The notes: a model not told the origin generated them from the letters alone. Shown: positions 25,056-34,118, numbered from the stretch's first letter. The stretch: DNA of 35,988 nt from Planctomycetota bacterium (GCA_002684655.1 NYVR01000138.1:1-35988); one strand, 5' to 3'. Made by a program: numbers and translations.

Positions 25056-25736
25056 TCAAGCCTGCAGGCCGCCGTCCACGGTGAGCACCTGGCCGGTGAC
25101 GTAGCTTGCTTCTGCGGAAAGGAGATAGCGCACCACGGCGACGACGTCGTCGGTCTCTCCGACCCTGCCGACTGGAACCTTTTCGAGCATCCTCGCCTGG
25201 GATTCGCGGTGGCTGTGCGGGTGGTCGATCAAACCCGGCGAGACCATGTTGACGGTTACTCCGGCAGCGGCGACCTCCAGGGCCAGCGAGCGGCCCATCT
25301 GGATCAGGGCGGCCTTCGCGGCGAAGTATGCCGGCGCGCGCAGCACAGCGCGCTGCCGGTCGGCGCCCGCCGCGGCGAACAGCACGACCCGGCCGCGTCC
25401 GCTGGCGACCATCGCCGGGACGACCGCCTGGACGGTCATCAGCGCCGTGGTGACGTTGCTCTCGAACAGGTGCCGGTAGGCGTGCTCGCTCGTCTCTAGG
25501 AGCGGCACCTCGCTGAAGTCCCCGACGGTGTGGATCAGCGCGTAGGGCGTCCCGTGCTCGTCCTCGAGCCGTGCGTAGGCGTCGCGCAAAGAGGCTTCGT
25601 CGGCAGCGTCTACTCCGCTCTTGCGGGTCCAGATCGTGCAGCGGTCCGCGTAGGCGGCCGCGATCGCGCGGCCGATGCCTTGGCCGCCACCGACGACCAG
25701 GACGCGGCCTGCAGGCGCTCCGTCGGCGTCGGTCAC
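25056..25736 (-). CDS. Short-chain dehydrogenase/reductase family protein
   Basis: A 226-residue classical SDR with a Rossmann NAD(P) motif GGGQGIGRAIA near residue 16, FESNVTTALMTVQ (the usual N-V site), active-site YFAAK, and NMVSPGLIDHP. The C-terminal LSAEASYVTGQVLTVDGG is FabG-like. The catalytic Ser strand reads LFAAAGADR where ISS is expected, so the Ser of the Ser-Tyr-Lys triad appears to be Ala. GTG 25736 overlaps the permease stop (GTGA); GTG 25751 is also possible. It may be a reductase with altered chemistry or a binding protein. The substrate is unknown. Confidence 0.85.
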   Translation of the reverse strand: MTDADGAPAGRVLVVGGGQGIGRAIAAAYADRCTIWTRKSGVDAADEASLRDAYARLEDEHGTPYALIHTVGDFSEVPLLETSEHAYRHLFESNVTTALMTVQAVVPAMVASGRGRVVLFAAAGADRQRAVLRAPAYFAAKAALIQMGRSLALEVAAAGVTVNMVSPGLIDHPHSHRESQARMLEKVPVGRVGETDDVVAVVRYLLSAEASYVTGQVLTVDGGLQA

Positions 25737-27217
25737 GACTTCCAGAGCCACCCTAGGATTTCACGGAGCTTCGGCGGGTTGCCGGTCATCAGAACGCCGA
25801 CGCGGAAGACCTTGCCGGCGGCCTTGAAGGTGAGCCAGATCGTCAGCACCAGCAGCGCCGAGGTCACGATGTATTCCCAGGTCTCCGGCGGGCCAGCGGC
25901 GCGGTTCATCATCGTGAACGGCGTGTAGATCGGGATGAAGCTCAGCACCTTGGCGACGGTCCCGTTCGGCTCTTGGGTGATGAACACCATCGCGATGAGC
26001 GGGACCATCAGCAGCGTCATCACCGGTTGCATCAGGTTTTGAGCCTCTTTGAGGGTGTTGCACACCGACCCGATCGCGACCAGCACGGCCGCATAGAGCA
26101 GGTATCCGCCCAAGAAGTAGAGCACGAACGACATCAGGTAGCCGGTGTTGCTGATCGCGGCGATCAGCACGTTGAGCGAGCCGCCGCTGTCCCCGAGCAG
26201 CGACGGCGCGAGCCACGCGGCGAGCAGCGCGAAGACCACCCAGGTCCCGATGATGGTCATGCCGGTGAAGGCGATCCCGTAGATCTTCCCGTGCATCAAC
26301 TGAGCGGGGCTCACTGACGACAGCAGCACCTCGATGATCCGGTTGCTCTTTTCCTCGACGGTGTTGGTCAGCAGCAGGTTCGCGATCGAGAAGATGGCGA
26401 TCCATAGGAAGTAGACGAAGCCGATGGGCGCCCACTGGTTGGCGACGTCCTCGTCCTCGACGTCTTCGTCCTCGCCTGTCTCGGTGCTCTTCTTCTTCTT
26501 GAAGGTGACGCGCTCTTGGATGTGTTCGGCCACCTTTCGCCTGATCCCGGCTTCCTTGATCCGTTTGGCGCGGATGATCTCGGTGAGCGTGTTTTGGTAG
26601 GCCCGTCGCAGCGCGTCGTCGGTCTGGTTGTCGCAGATGAACTGGAAGTCCGACAGCGTCGTCGCCGGATCCTCGCCCAGGACGAAGTAGGCGAACAGGT
26701 CACCGTCGTTGACGGCCTTGGTCAGCGCCTTTCGCAGCTCTGCAGGGTCAGAGGCCTCGACGCCGAGCTCATCTGGGTCGACGTATTCGTAACGCTGGCT
26801 GGTGCTCAGCCCTTCGATCCGGTCCCGGACCGCTTGGGGCTGGTTGTAGGTCCAGTTGAGCAGCGCCAGCTGTTGCTCGCCGGTGATGTCCTCCGGCTCC
26901 TCGACGCCCTCGAACGTCGCGGCGAGGCTGCGAAGCTCCTCCTGCAGCGATCCGGACTCGGACTGCTTGCGGATCTCGCGGAACAGCGCCGTGAAGTCGG
27001 CGGCCCGGAACTTGCGCTCAGCCTCCTCCGCCAGCCCCTCTTCGCCGAGGTCGACCACCGTGTAGCGCTGGACCTCCTTGAACTTCTGCAGCAGCACGCC
27101 GACTCCCATGGCCGCGCCGATCAGCACGGGCACGATGAAGATCCCGATCCAGAAGGTCTTGGTCCGGATGTTCTCGACGTATTCGCGCTGCGCGACGAGG
27201 AGCGTCTTGCTGGCCAT
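25733..27217 (-). CDS. ABC-2 type transporter permease (NatB-like)
   Basis: A 494-residue permease of the NatB/ABC-2 class. The N-terminus, LLVAQREYVENIRTKTFWIGIFIVP, is the family opening, with the first TM helix at about 20-45. A large extracytoplasmic domain of about 200 residues follows, containing an acidic/basic patch (KKKKSTETGEDEDVEDED). Five or six further TM helices run from about 265 to 470, with NLLLTNTVEEKSNRIIEVLLSSVSPAQLMHGKI as the conserved coupling region (residues split across two lines of helix). It pairs with the ATPase just upstream (one-nt TGATG overlap). NatAB of Bacillus exports Na+, but the substrate here is unproven. Confidence 0.88.
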   Translation of the reverse strand: MASKTLLVAQREYVENIRTKTFWIGIFIVPVLIGAAMGVGVLLQKFKEVQRYTVVDLGEEGLAEEAERKFRAADFTALFREIRKQSESGSLQEELRSLAATFEGVEEPEDITGEQQLALLNWTYNQPQAVRDRIEGLSTSQRYEYVDPDELGVEASDPAELRKALTKAVNDGDLFAYFVLGEDPATTLSDFQFICDNQTDDALRRAYQNTLTEIIRAKRIKEAGIRRKVAEHIQERVTFKKKKSTETGEDEDVEDEDVANQWAPIGFVYFLWIAIFSIANLLLTNTVEEKSNRIIEVLLSSVSPAQLMHGKIYGIAFTGMTIIGTWVVFALLAAWLAPSLLGDSGGSLNVLIAAISNTGYLMSFVLYFLGGYLLYAAVLVAIGSVCNTLKEAQNLMQPVMTLLMVPLIAMVFITQEPNGTVAKVLSFIPIYTPFTMMNRAAGPPETWEYIVTSALLVLTIWLTFKAAGKVFRVGVLMTGNPPKLREILGWLWKS

Positions 27218-28146
27218 CAGTTGGCCTCCTCAGCGGCCGCGACGACGGCGTCACGCTCTTCGACCGTGCGGACGAACACCTCATGCAGCGACGGTTCGCG
27301 GACGTCGAAGCTGCGGATCGTCAAGCGGTCGACGAGCCAGCGGAGCGCGTCCTGGGGGTCGTGTCCCGGCTGCAGGAACAACTCCGCGGCGCGGTTGTCG
27401 TCGTTGACGCGCTCCACGCCGGGCAGCTGTCGCAGGACCGCGCCGTCGCCGTCGTATTCGATGCGGATGCCCTGGTCGCGGCCCGACTTGATCTGGGCGA
27501 CCGTGCCCTCGAAGGCGAGCTGGCCTTTGTGGATCATCATCATTTCATCGCACAGTTTTTCAGCCTGCTCCATTACGTGCGTCGAGAAGATCACGGTTCG
27601 ACCTTCGCGCTTCATCTGCAGGATCGTGTCCCTCATCACGTCCCGGTTGACGGGGTCTAGTCCGCTGAACGGCTCATCCAGGATGACAAGGTCGGGGTCA
27701 TGGATGATCGTCCCGAGGATCTGCACCTTCTGGCCCATGCCCTTGGACATCGCCTCGCATTTCTTGTCGAGCCAGTCGCCGAGCCCGTATTGCTTCAGGA
27801 GCTCTTCGGCTTTGAGGTTGGCTGTCGCGCGGTCCATGCCCTTCAGCTTGCCGAAGTAGGCGACAATCTCCGCGGTCCGCATCTTCTTGTAGAGGCCCTT
27901 CTCTTCGGGCAAGTAGCCGAGGCGATCCTTGACGTCTGCAGCGTCGCTGTGCCCCAGCACCTGGATCGATCCCTGGTCTTGGCGGAAGATGCTCATCACC
28001 ATGCGGATCGTGGTGGTCTTGCCTGCGCCGTTCTGTCCGAGGAACCCATAGATACAGCCGGTAGGAACCGCCAGGCTCAAGTCGTCGACCGCGGTGAACG
28101 CGCCGAACCGTTTGGTGACGCCTTCGAGCTTCAGTGCTAGATCCAT
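27217..28146 (-). CDS. ABC transporter ATP-binding protein (NatA-like)
   Basis: A 309-residue ABC ATPase partner of the NatB-like permease. Walker A is GQNGAGKTTT, the Q-loop region is LGYLPEEKGLY, the signature is MSKGMGQKVQ (the SKGM form common in NatA/EcsA-type exporters rather than LSGGQ), Walker B is LVILDEPFSGLDP, and the switch His is in FSTHVMEQAE. A C-terminal extension of about 85 residues resembles DUF4162-type tails. ATG 28146 is chosen because MDLALKLEGVTKRFG is the typical N-terminus; earlier codons to 28209 look unrelated. It is the first gene of the transporter unit. Confidence 0.93.
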   Translation of the reverse strand: MDLALKLEGVTKRFGAFTAVDDLSLAVPTGCIYGFLGQNGAGKTTTIRMVMSIFRQDQGSIQVLGHSDAADVKDRLGYLPEEKGLYKKMRTAEIVAYFGKLKGMDRATANLKAEELLKQYGLGDWLDKKCEAMSKGMGQKVQILGTIIHDPDLVILDEPFSGLDPVNRDVMRDTILQMKREGRTVIFSTHVMEQAEKLCDEMMMIHKGQLAFEGTVAQIKSGRDQGIRIEYDGDGAVLRQLPGVERVNDDNRAAELFLQPGHDPQDALRWLVDRLTIRSFDVREPSLHEVFVRTVEERDAVVAAAEEAN

Positions 28147-28273
28147 AGATTGATGCGGCGACTGCCGCGTGGGTCCGAAGAGACTGGCACCTCGGGCGTT
28201 CCAGAGCAAGCTAGCGCGACGGTTCCGTAGGCTCGGCTGCGGGGCGTCGCAGATCGTCTCCGCGACGCGCAGG

Positions 28274-29524
28274 TCAGGTTCTTTGCCCGACGAAGCGTCG
28301 GGGCGTGAACATGGGTAGCGCCTCGTGCGCGCTCTCGCCGTCGATGATCATCTCGCTGAGACACTTGCCCGCCAAGAACGCGAACGAAAGCCCGTAGCCG
28401 TTGAACGCCAGCAGCGCGAACTCTCCGGTCTGGCCTGGGAGGGCGCCACAGAGCGGCAGGCCATCGGGGGAGCCCGCCATCACGCCAGTCCAAACGTGCG
28501 GGAACGGCACGTCCGCCAGCGCGGGGAAGTGTCGTCGAGCATACGCGATCAAGTTCTCTGAGATCTGCGGGTGGTGCGAGCCATCGTCGACGACGTGGAC
28601 CTCTTCGCCCGGCACGGACCAGCGCATTCCGCCGAGGACGAAGCGCCTGCGGTGCATGCGGAAGTACTCGTAGCAGAAGTTGCTCGACATCGCGCAGTCC
28701 GGGAACTGACTCGCCAGCTCCGCAGGCAGGTCGTCGGTCGCGACGATCTGTCCGCGATACGCGAACACTGTGCGCCCCAACAGGCCTGTGCGGTCCAGGT
28801 CGCGACCCAGCGCAGCGCTGCAGTGGACGACGACCTGCGCCTCGACGCGGCGGCCGTCGGCGAGCGCGATGGAGAAGGCGCCAGCCTCCCCTTGGACGGC
28901 TCGAACCTCGCAGCTCGTCGCGATCGTGGCGCCGCGGGATTGGGCCAGCAGCGCCAGCCCCCGAACCATCGAGGCGGGCTGGACAATGGCTTCGTCTGCG
29001 AGGCGCAGGCCGCCGTGGAAGCCCCGGGCGAGCGGCAGCTGCGCGGCTACGTCATCGGCCTCGAGGAGCTCGTGGTCTCGATCCTCGGCGCGCAGCAGCG
29101 CCGCGGCCTGCCGCAGCTCGTGTTGCTCGTGCTCGGTCTCTGCGAGCCTGAGCCCGCCTGCTTGTCGCAGGTCGCAGTCGATGTTCGCCGAACGTAGCTC
29201 GGCGAGCATCGCGTCGTGGTTGCGCTGCAGGAAGTCCCACAGCAGCGGGGCGCGCTCGGCGCCGAACTGGCTGTGGATGCGGTTGTAGTGCTCTCCGAGC
29301 CCGAGCAGCAGCTGCCCGTCGTTGCGGCCTGAGGCGCGGCCGGCGATGTCGCCGGCTTCCAGGACCGTGACGTCGACGCCGGCGCTCGCGAGGTGCAGCG
29401 CTGTGGACACGCCCGCGATCCCCGCGCCGATGACGGCGACTGTGGTGGAGGAAGGAGGAGGAGAGGAGTCGGGGGTGTCGGCCTGCTCCAGCCAGATGCT
29501 GTCGGATGTCCGCTCGTGCGCCAC
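28274..29524 (-). CDS. FAD-dependent oxidoreductase, DAO family (PuuB-like)
   Basis: A 416-residue D-amino-acid-oxidase superfamily flavoenzyme, oxidising an amine or amino acid with FAD. The dinucleotide-binding motif is VAVIGAGIAGVSTALHLA, followed by VLEAGDIAGRASGRNDGQLLLGLG, which resembles gamma-glutamylputrescine oxidase PuuB and related enzymes (SGRNGGQ). The C-terminal half has FVLGGMRWS, VWTGVMAGSPDGLPLCG and LLAFNGYGLSFAFLAGK, which close over the FAD. GTG 29524 gives a 27-residue leader before the Rossmann strand without a clear signal peptide. It lies upstream of the ABC genes with a 127-bp gap. A polyamine or amino-acid substrate is a guess. Confidence 0.88.
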   Translation of the reverse strand: MAHERTSDSIWLEQADTPDSSPPPSSTTVAVIGAGIAGVSTALHLASAGVDVTVLEAGDIAGRASGRNDGQLLLGLGEHYNRIHSQFGAERAPLLWDFLQRNHDAMLAELRSANIDCDLRQAGGLRLAETEHEQHELRQAAALLRAEDRDHELLEADDVAAQLPLARGFHGGLRLADEAIVQPASMVRGLALLAQSRGATIATSCEVRAVQGEAGAFSIALADGRRVEAQVVVHCSAALGRDLDRTGLLGRTVFAYRGQIVATDDLPAELASQFPDCAMSSNFCYEYFRMHRRRFVLGGMRWSVPGEEVHVVDDGSHHPQISENLIAYARRHFPALADVPFPHVWTGVMAGSPDGLPLCGALPGQTGEFALLAFNGYGLSFAFLAGKCLSEMIIDGESAHEALPMFTPRRFVGQRT

Positions 29525-29602
29525 GAACGTATCGTGCCGATCTCGCCTCGCGTCGCAAGCGGGCTTGTCCGCGCGGGGCGAGCCGCGACGCTCGCCTGAG
29601 GC

Positions 29603-29719
29603 TTAGCCTTTCAGCAGGGCTAGGAGGAACAGCATCCCGATCGCGATCAGGGTCAGCGCGACCGAGGTCCGGTTCATGCTGGCAGGGGAGGTGCTATGCG
29701 TGGAGGTGGGTGCGCGCAT
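29603..29719 (-). CDS. Possible tiny single-span membrane protein
   Basis: A 38-codon reading frame starting at ATG 29719, with an internal ATG at 29677 that would give 24 residues. The C-terminal part is one hydrophobic helix (VALTLIAIGMLFLLALLKG) ending in Lys-Gly. The first 14 residues are Ser/Thr/Pro-rich. It lies on the same strand and 78 nt upstream of the oxidoreductase. There is no Shine-Dalgarno sequence, so coding status is uncertain. The hydrophobic pattern in GC-rich DNA and the clean stop are the only support. Confidence 0.35.
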   Translation of the reverse strand: MRAPTSTHSTSPASMNRTSVALTLIAIGMLFLLALLKG

Positions 29720-30076
29720 GGGTGGGGTCTGACACGTCTCCAGAGGTTCGTGCCGCAACCTTCGGTCGGTTGACGGCGCAGGGGGTCTCCTTCGGCTCTG
29801 CGGCGACGGCTAGGCTCGATCGGTGGAAGCGTCGGCGTGCAAAGTCAGCCTTGCTGCACTCCGCGCGAAGCGGTCTTCCGCGATGTCGTCCAGCGGTGTG
29901 TTCGTCAGCCATGACGAGGTGCGTAGGAGGGTGGCGAGCGGGACTTTGCTGGTGCTTTTCCGGTGGGCTGCGTTAGATTCTCGCCCCCTATCCGACGGCC
30001 GCACCGGACGAACGCGCAACGTGCCTTCGCCCATTTCGCCGCCCCGTAACGAGAAACCTTAGCGCCGAATCGTCCC
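29720..30076. other. Intergenic region and metK leader
   Basis: About 357 bp with no convincing gene. TAGATT at 29974-29979, followed by CTCGCCCCCTATCCG, resembles the rplM promoter downstream sequence (TAGGCT then GCTCCGCCCCTTTCCG). It may mark the metK start site about 90 nt before the ATG, though no good -35 is at the right spacing. I looked for a SAM riboswitch core and did not find one. There is no Shine-Dalgarno before the metK ATG. Confidence 0.4.
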
Positions 30077-31237
30077 ATGAGCAAGGAACTGCGTCTCTTC
30101 ACCAGCGAATCCGTCTCCGAAGGCCACCCTGACAAGGTCTGCGATCAAATCTCGGACGCTGTGCTCGACGCCATCCTCGCGCAGGACCCGAACTCGCGCG
30201 TCGCCTGTGAGACCATGGTGAGCCGCGGGTTCGCCGTCGTCGCCGGAGAGATCACGACGAAGGCCTACATCGACTTCCAGGAGACCGCGCGCGAGGTCAT
30301 CAAGCAGATCGGCTACGACGACCCGGAGGTCGGCTTCGACGCCAACTCCTGCGCCGTGTTGACCTCGATCCAAGCGCAGTCGGCAGACATTGCTCTCGGT
30401 GTCGACGAGACGACGTCGCAGAGCAAGGAGCAGGGCGCTGGCGACCAAGGCATGATGTTTGGCTACGCGTGCAATGAGACCGACGCGTTGATGCCGTTCC
30501 CGATCCACTTCAGCCACCGCATCCTTGAGCAGCTAGCAGAGGTTCGCAAGGCGGGCAAGTTCAACTTCTTGCGTCCGGACAGCAAGAGCCAGCTGACGGT
30601 GGAATACGACGCGGACGGCAATCCTCGTCGGGTCCACACCGTCGTGGTCTCGCACCAGCACACCGCCGAGGTCAGCGACGAGGAGCTGCACGCCGCGCTC
30701 AAGGCGACGTGCTTGGACGTCCTCCCCGCCGACATGGTCGACGACAACACCCGCTGGTTCCTCAACCCGACGGGCCGGTTCGTCGAAGGCGGGCCGAAGG
30801 CGGACGCCGGTTTGACGGGCCGCAAGATCATCGTCGACACCTACGGCGGCATGGGGCGGCATGGCGGGGGAGCTTTCTCGGGCAAGGACCCGAGCAAGGT
30901 CGACCGGTCGGCGGCCTACGCCAGCCGGTGGGTCGCCAAGAACGTCGTCGCAGCTGGCTACGCCGACCGCTGCGAGGTGCAGGTGGCCTACGCCATCGGT
31001 ATCGCCGAACCGGTCAGCATCCGCTGCGAACTGTTCGGGACGGGCAAGGTCGCCGAAGACGCGCTCACCGGAGCGATTCGCGAGGTCTTTGACCTTCGAC
31101 CCGCGGGGATCATTCGCGATCTGGAGCTGAAGCGTCCCTGCTTCCGCCAGACGGCAGCATATGGCCACTTCGGCCGCCCCGAGTTCGCTTGGGAGCGCAC
31201 CGACCGCGTCGAGGCCCTGCAGCAAAAGCTCGGCTGA
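30077..31237 (+). CDS. metK: S-adenosylmethionine synthetase
   Basis: MetK makes S-adenosylmethionine from methionine and ATP. The 386-residue length is standard. Visible motifs are [17 protein letters not shown] (ATP-binding, metal Asp), [11 protein letters not shown], the SAM-synthetase signature 1 [12 protein letters not shown], and signature 2 [16 protein letters not shown]. The C-terminal domain carries [10 protein letters not shown] and [15 protein letters not shown]. It appears to be transcribed alone: a long leader precedes it and a hairpin follows at 31304-31318. Confidence 0.98.
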   Translation: MSKELRLFTSESVSEGHPDKVCDQISDAVLDAILAQDPNSRVACETMVSRGFAVVAGEITTKAYIDFQETAREVIKQIGYDDPEVGFDANSCAVLTSIQAQSADIALGVDETTSQSKEQGAGDQGMMFGYACNETDALMPFPIHFSHRILEQLAEVRKAGKFNFLRPDSKSQLTVEYDADGNPRRVHTVVVSHQHTAEVSDEELHAALKATCLDVLPADMVDDNTRWFLNPTGRFVEGGPKADAGLTGRKIIVDTYGGMGRHGGGAFSGKDPSKVDRSAAYASRWVAKNVVAAGYADRCEVQVAYAIGIAEPVSIRCELFGTGKVAEDALTGAIREVFDLRPAGIIRDLELKRPCFRQTAAYGHFGRPEFAWERTDRVEALQQKLG

Positions 31238-31303
31238 CGCTCGCAGCCCGTTCGGCTGTTGCCGCGCTCGCTGCGCCAAATTTGTCCATGTTCGCGTGAT
31301 CTC

Positions 31304-31318
31304 GCCGCCGCAGGCGGC
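31304..31318 (+). terminator. Hairpin after metK
   Basis: GCCGCC (31304-31309), loop GCA and GGCGGC (31313-31318) form a perfect 6-bp stem 66 nt after the metK stop. It is followed by TAGTTGCC rather than a T-tract, so it is a weak intrinsic terminator candidate. Confidence 0.4.
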
Positions 31319-31431
31319 TAGTTGCCCTGGAGCGGTCTGGTTCGTCAGAACCCACATGCACGGCCGGGCGCTCATGGCTCATACTGGGGGCATAGGGCGT
31401 TGGGCTCAGCGGCCGCGCGCCGGTGATCGAC

Positions 31432-32520
31432 ATGGAAGAACGCGAAGTCGAAGTCTTTTTCTGCGACCTCTGCGGGGCCTCGGTCCCCGAGGCAGACATC
31501 GTGTCCGCTGCAGCGGTGGTCCGGCACGGCAAGACCATCGGCCTGTGCTGCATGCCGAGCCTGCAGAGTACGCCGGAGAAGACGGCGCCTGCGCCGGAGG
31601 CGGCGCCTGGGGCGTCGGCCGCGCGGCCGCCTGTCGGCGCGCCGCCCGTTCTAGGCCTGGTGCTGCTGGGCGCGTTGGTCGCGGGCATCGTCTTCCTAGA
31701 GCTGAGGCTCGCGGACCTTGAGCAGGCCCTCGGCGAGACCCAGCGGGAGATGTCGACCCGTCAGCAGCAAGACAGCGAGGTCTTGAACAGCGTCAGCATC
31801 AAGCTCGACGGCAAGCCTGACGGCGCCGAGGTCGACCGTCTCCTGGAGCAGACTGGCGAGCTCTCGCTACAGCTCCAAGAGCTGCAGGCGGCGATGGCCA
31901 AGCGTCAAGCCGTGCTCGATCAGGAGCTCGACGGGCTGCGCCGCGCGGTCCGCGCTGCGGACGACCGGTATGTTGACTACCGCCCGCTGTTCGAGGACCT
32001 GCGGCAGCGGCAGGCTCGTTCGATCGCGGTGCTCGAAGGCCTTCGTGATCGCGGGTCGGCGGCGCCGGTCGCGCTCGCGCCGCCGCCGCCGTCGGCTTCT
32101 GGCGCGCCGGCCGAGGGCGTAGCATCGGACGAGCTCCCGTCGGATCTCGCTGCGTCGGTCGCCAAGCTCTCGAACGCCGACCCTGCGGTTCGCTTCGAGG
32201 CCGTCGACGTGCTCGTCGAGGGCAAAGACCCGCGGGTGTTGCCTCACCTCTTACCGCTGGCGAAAGACGCGGACGCGTTCGTGCGACGGCTGACCGTCGA
32301 AGGTTTGCGCGGGTTCCGCGCGGTCGAGGTCGTCGACGCGCTGATCGCGTCGCTGGGTGACGACGACGAAAACGTCTGTGACACAGCGTGGCGCTCCCTC
32401 CGCGACCTCACCGGGCAGAAGCTCTCGTTCGACGCGGCCGCCAATAAGCGGGCCCGCGCCAGCGCAGCGGCCAAGTGGCAGGAGTGGTGGGCCAAAGCCC
32501 GAGACGGCTTCCGTTTCTGA
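31432..32520 (+). CDS. Zinc-ribbon, TM, coiled-coil and HEAT-repeat protein
   Basis: A 362-residue protein with no characterised family recognised. The N-terminus is a small zinc-ribbon-like domain with FCDLCG near residue 10 and GLCC near 39. A Pro/Ala linker and one TM helix (about 71-93, VLGLVLLGALVAGIVFLEL) follow. A coiled coil covers about 95-200, then a Pro/Ala linker. Residues about 240-340 read as two or three HEAT-like helical repeats (DPAVRFEAVDVLVEGKDPRV, then DAFVRRLTVEGLRG). The topology suggests a cytoplasmic zinc ribbon and an exported or periplasmic coil-HEAT arm. ATG 31432 is preferred to GTG 31423. It sits between metK and pyk. Confidence 0.78.
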   Translation: MEEREVEVFFCDLCGASVPEADIVSAAAVVRHGKTIGLCCMPSLQSTPEKTAPAPEAAPGASAARPPVGAPPVLGLVLLGALVAGIVFLELRLADLEQALGETQREMSTRQQQDSEVLNSVSIKLDGKPDGAEVDRLLEQTGELSLQLQELQAAMAKRQAVLDQELDGLRRAVRAADDRYVDYRPLFEDLRQRQARSIAVLEGLRDRGSAAPVALAPPPPSASGAPAEGVASDELPSDLAASVAKLSNADPAVRFEAVDVLVEGKDPRVLPHLLPLAKDADAFVRRLTVEGLRGFRAVEVVDALIASLGDDDENVCDTAWRSLRDLTGQKLSFDAAANKRARASAAAKWQEWWAKARDGFRF

Positions 32521-32644
32521 CGCGGCGGTCGCGGTTGGCTCTTACGGCGGCTTCGGGCTTGCAGCTAGGGAATCGACGGCGCGCCTGCTACAACGACGTC
32601 GCAGGCCGAGGGGTGAGCCTGCGCTCTACGCAGATCAATCGAGC

Positions 32645-34081
32645 ATGGCCTGGCACAACCGCACCAAGATCGTCGCGACGATCGGTCCCGCTTCTCACAC
32701 GGAAGAGACCATCGAAGAGCTGGTCCGCGTCGGCGTCGACGTCTTTCGAGTCAACTGCGCGCACGCGAGCCACGACTCCATCCGGCGTATGGTCCGCAGG
32801 ATCCGCCGGGTCGCCAAGCGGCTGGATGCACCGATCGGCATCCTCGCAGACCTGCAGGGGCCGAAGATCCGCGTCGGCAAGCTGAAGAACGCCGAGCCCA
32901 TCTACCTCAAGCGCGGGATGCAGGTGGTGATCGACTGCACGCCGGACGTGATCGGCGAGGCGCGAAGCGACGGCTCCGTCGTGATCGGGACCGGCTACGA
33001 GCGGCTGGCCAAGGACGTCAGCAAGTCCGAGCGCATCTTGCTCGACGACGGAAACTTGGAGTTGAAGGTGACGGGCGTGAGCGGCCGGCGAATCACCACG
33101 AAGGTCGTCTACGGCGGCATGCTCATCCAGAGCAAGGGCATCAATCTGCCGGGCACCAAGGTCTCGGCCAGCTGCCTGTCTGCCAAGGACCTCGCCGACC
33201 TTGAGGTCGCGATCGACGCCGAGGTGGACTTCATCGCGCTCTCCTTCGTCCGCGAAGCCTCCGACGTGCACGAGCTGCGCCGCCACATCCAGCGCAGGAA
33301 GGGCGACGTCAGCATCATCTCGAAGATCGAACGTCCCGAGGCGGTGAAGAACCTGCCGGCCATCCTAGACGCCACCGACGCGGTCATGGTGGCGCGCGGC
33401 GATATGGGCGTGGAGATGGGGCCAGAGGTGGTGCCGCAGGTGCAGAAGCGCATCATTGAGCTCTGCAACCGGGCGAACAAGCCGGTCATCACGGCGACCC
33501 AGATGCTGGAGACAATGATCTCCAACCCCCGGCCGACGCGCGCTGAGGCCAGCGACGTCGCCAACGCCATCTACGACGGGACCTCGGCGGTGATGCTCTC
33601 GGGAGAGACGGCGTCGGGGAAATACCCGGTGAGGACGGTCCGCACCATGGAGAAGATCGTGCGCTCCGCGGAGAAGCAGGCCGTCGCGATGCAGGACCGC
33701 CGCAGACAACTTAGCAGCCACATCACGCCGACCGAGGCTACGGTCCGCGCCGCAGCACACGCCGCGTTCAACACCGGCGCGCGGCTCATCGCTTGCTATA
33801 CGGAGACCGGCTCGACCTCGATGCAGCTCGCGGCCGAGCGTCCGCCGACGCACATCGTGGGATTCACGCCGTCGCGCCGGACCGTGCAGCGCATGGCCCT
33901 CGTCTGGGGGGTCATCCCCCGCAAGGTGCGCCCGGGCCGCACCAGCCACGCGTTGACGATCGACGGCGACCGCATCATGCGCGAAGAGGGCTTGGTGAAG
34001 CCGGGCGACCACATCGTTCAGATCGCCGGCACGGTCCGTCAGGCTGGCCTGACGAACACGATGAGCATCCGGACCCTCTGA
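32645..34081 (+). CDS. pyk: Pyruvate kinase, potassium-independent type
   Basis: Pyk makes pyruvate and ATP from phosphoenolpyruvate and ADP in glycolysis. The 478-residue protein shows TKIVATIGPAS, VFRVNCAHAS, ISKIERPEAV, VARGDMGVEMG and PVITATQMLETM, followed by the C-domain. The segment ADLQGPKIRVG carries Leu-Gln and Lys at the positions equivalent to muscle 113, 114 and 117, with Val at 120. This is the published signature of K+-independent enzymes. The K+-ligand Ser of NFSHG is Ala here (NCAHA). ATG 32645 gives the canonical N-terminus; the frame upstream to 32357 overlaps the HEAT gene and is not coding. Confidence 0.95.
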   Translation: MAWHNRTKIVATIGPASHTEETIEELVRVGVDVFRVNCAHASHDSIRRMVRRIRRVAKRLDAPIGILADLQGPKIRVGKLKNAEPIYLKRGMQVVIDCTPDVIGEARSDGSVVIGTGYERLAKDVSKSERILLDDGNLELKVTGVSGRRITTKVVYGGMLIQSKGINLPGTKVSASCLSAKDLADLEVAIDAEVDFIALSFVREASDVHELRRHIQRRKGDVSIISKIERPEAVKNLPAILDATDAVMVARGDMGVEMGPEVVPQVQKRIIELCNRANKPVITATQMLETMISNPRPTRAEASDVANAIYDGTSAVMLSGETASGKYPVRTVRTMEKIVRSAEKQAVAMQDRRRQLSSHITPTEATVRAAAHAAFNTGARLIACYTETGSTSMQLAAERPPTHIVGFTPSRRTVQRMALVWGVIPRKVRPGRTSHALTIDGDRIMREEGLVKPGDHIVQIAGTVRQAGLTNTMSIRTL

Positions 34082-34118
34082 GCGGGCCGCTCGGGCGGCG
34101 CTCCGAGCGCGCTGGGCG

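Noticed and set aside
27217..28146. Defective ABC signature (MSKGMGQ instead of LSGGQ)
   Set aside because: The SKGM form is common in NatA/EcsA-type exporters, so it is not a loss of function.
29823..30062. 79-codon frame upstream of metK
   Set aside because: GTG start, no ribosome-binding site, biased Arg/Ser composition and no recognisable fold. It overlaps the probable metK promoter.
29880..30076. SAM riboswitch before metK
   Set aside because: The conserved core and kink-turn sequences of SAM-I were not found, and no clear multi-helix junction was seen by eye.
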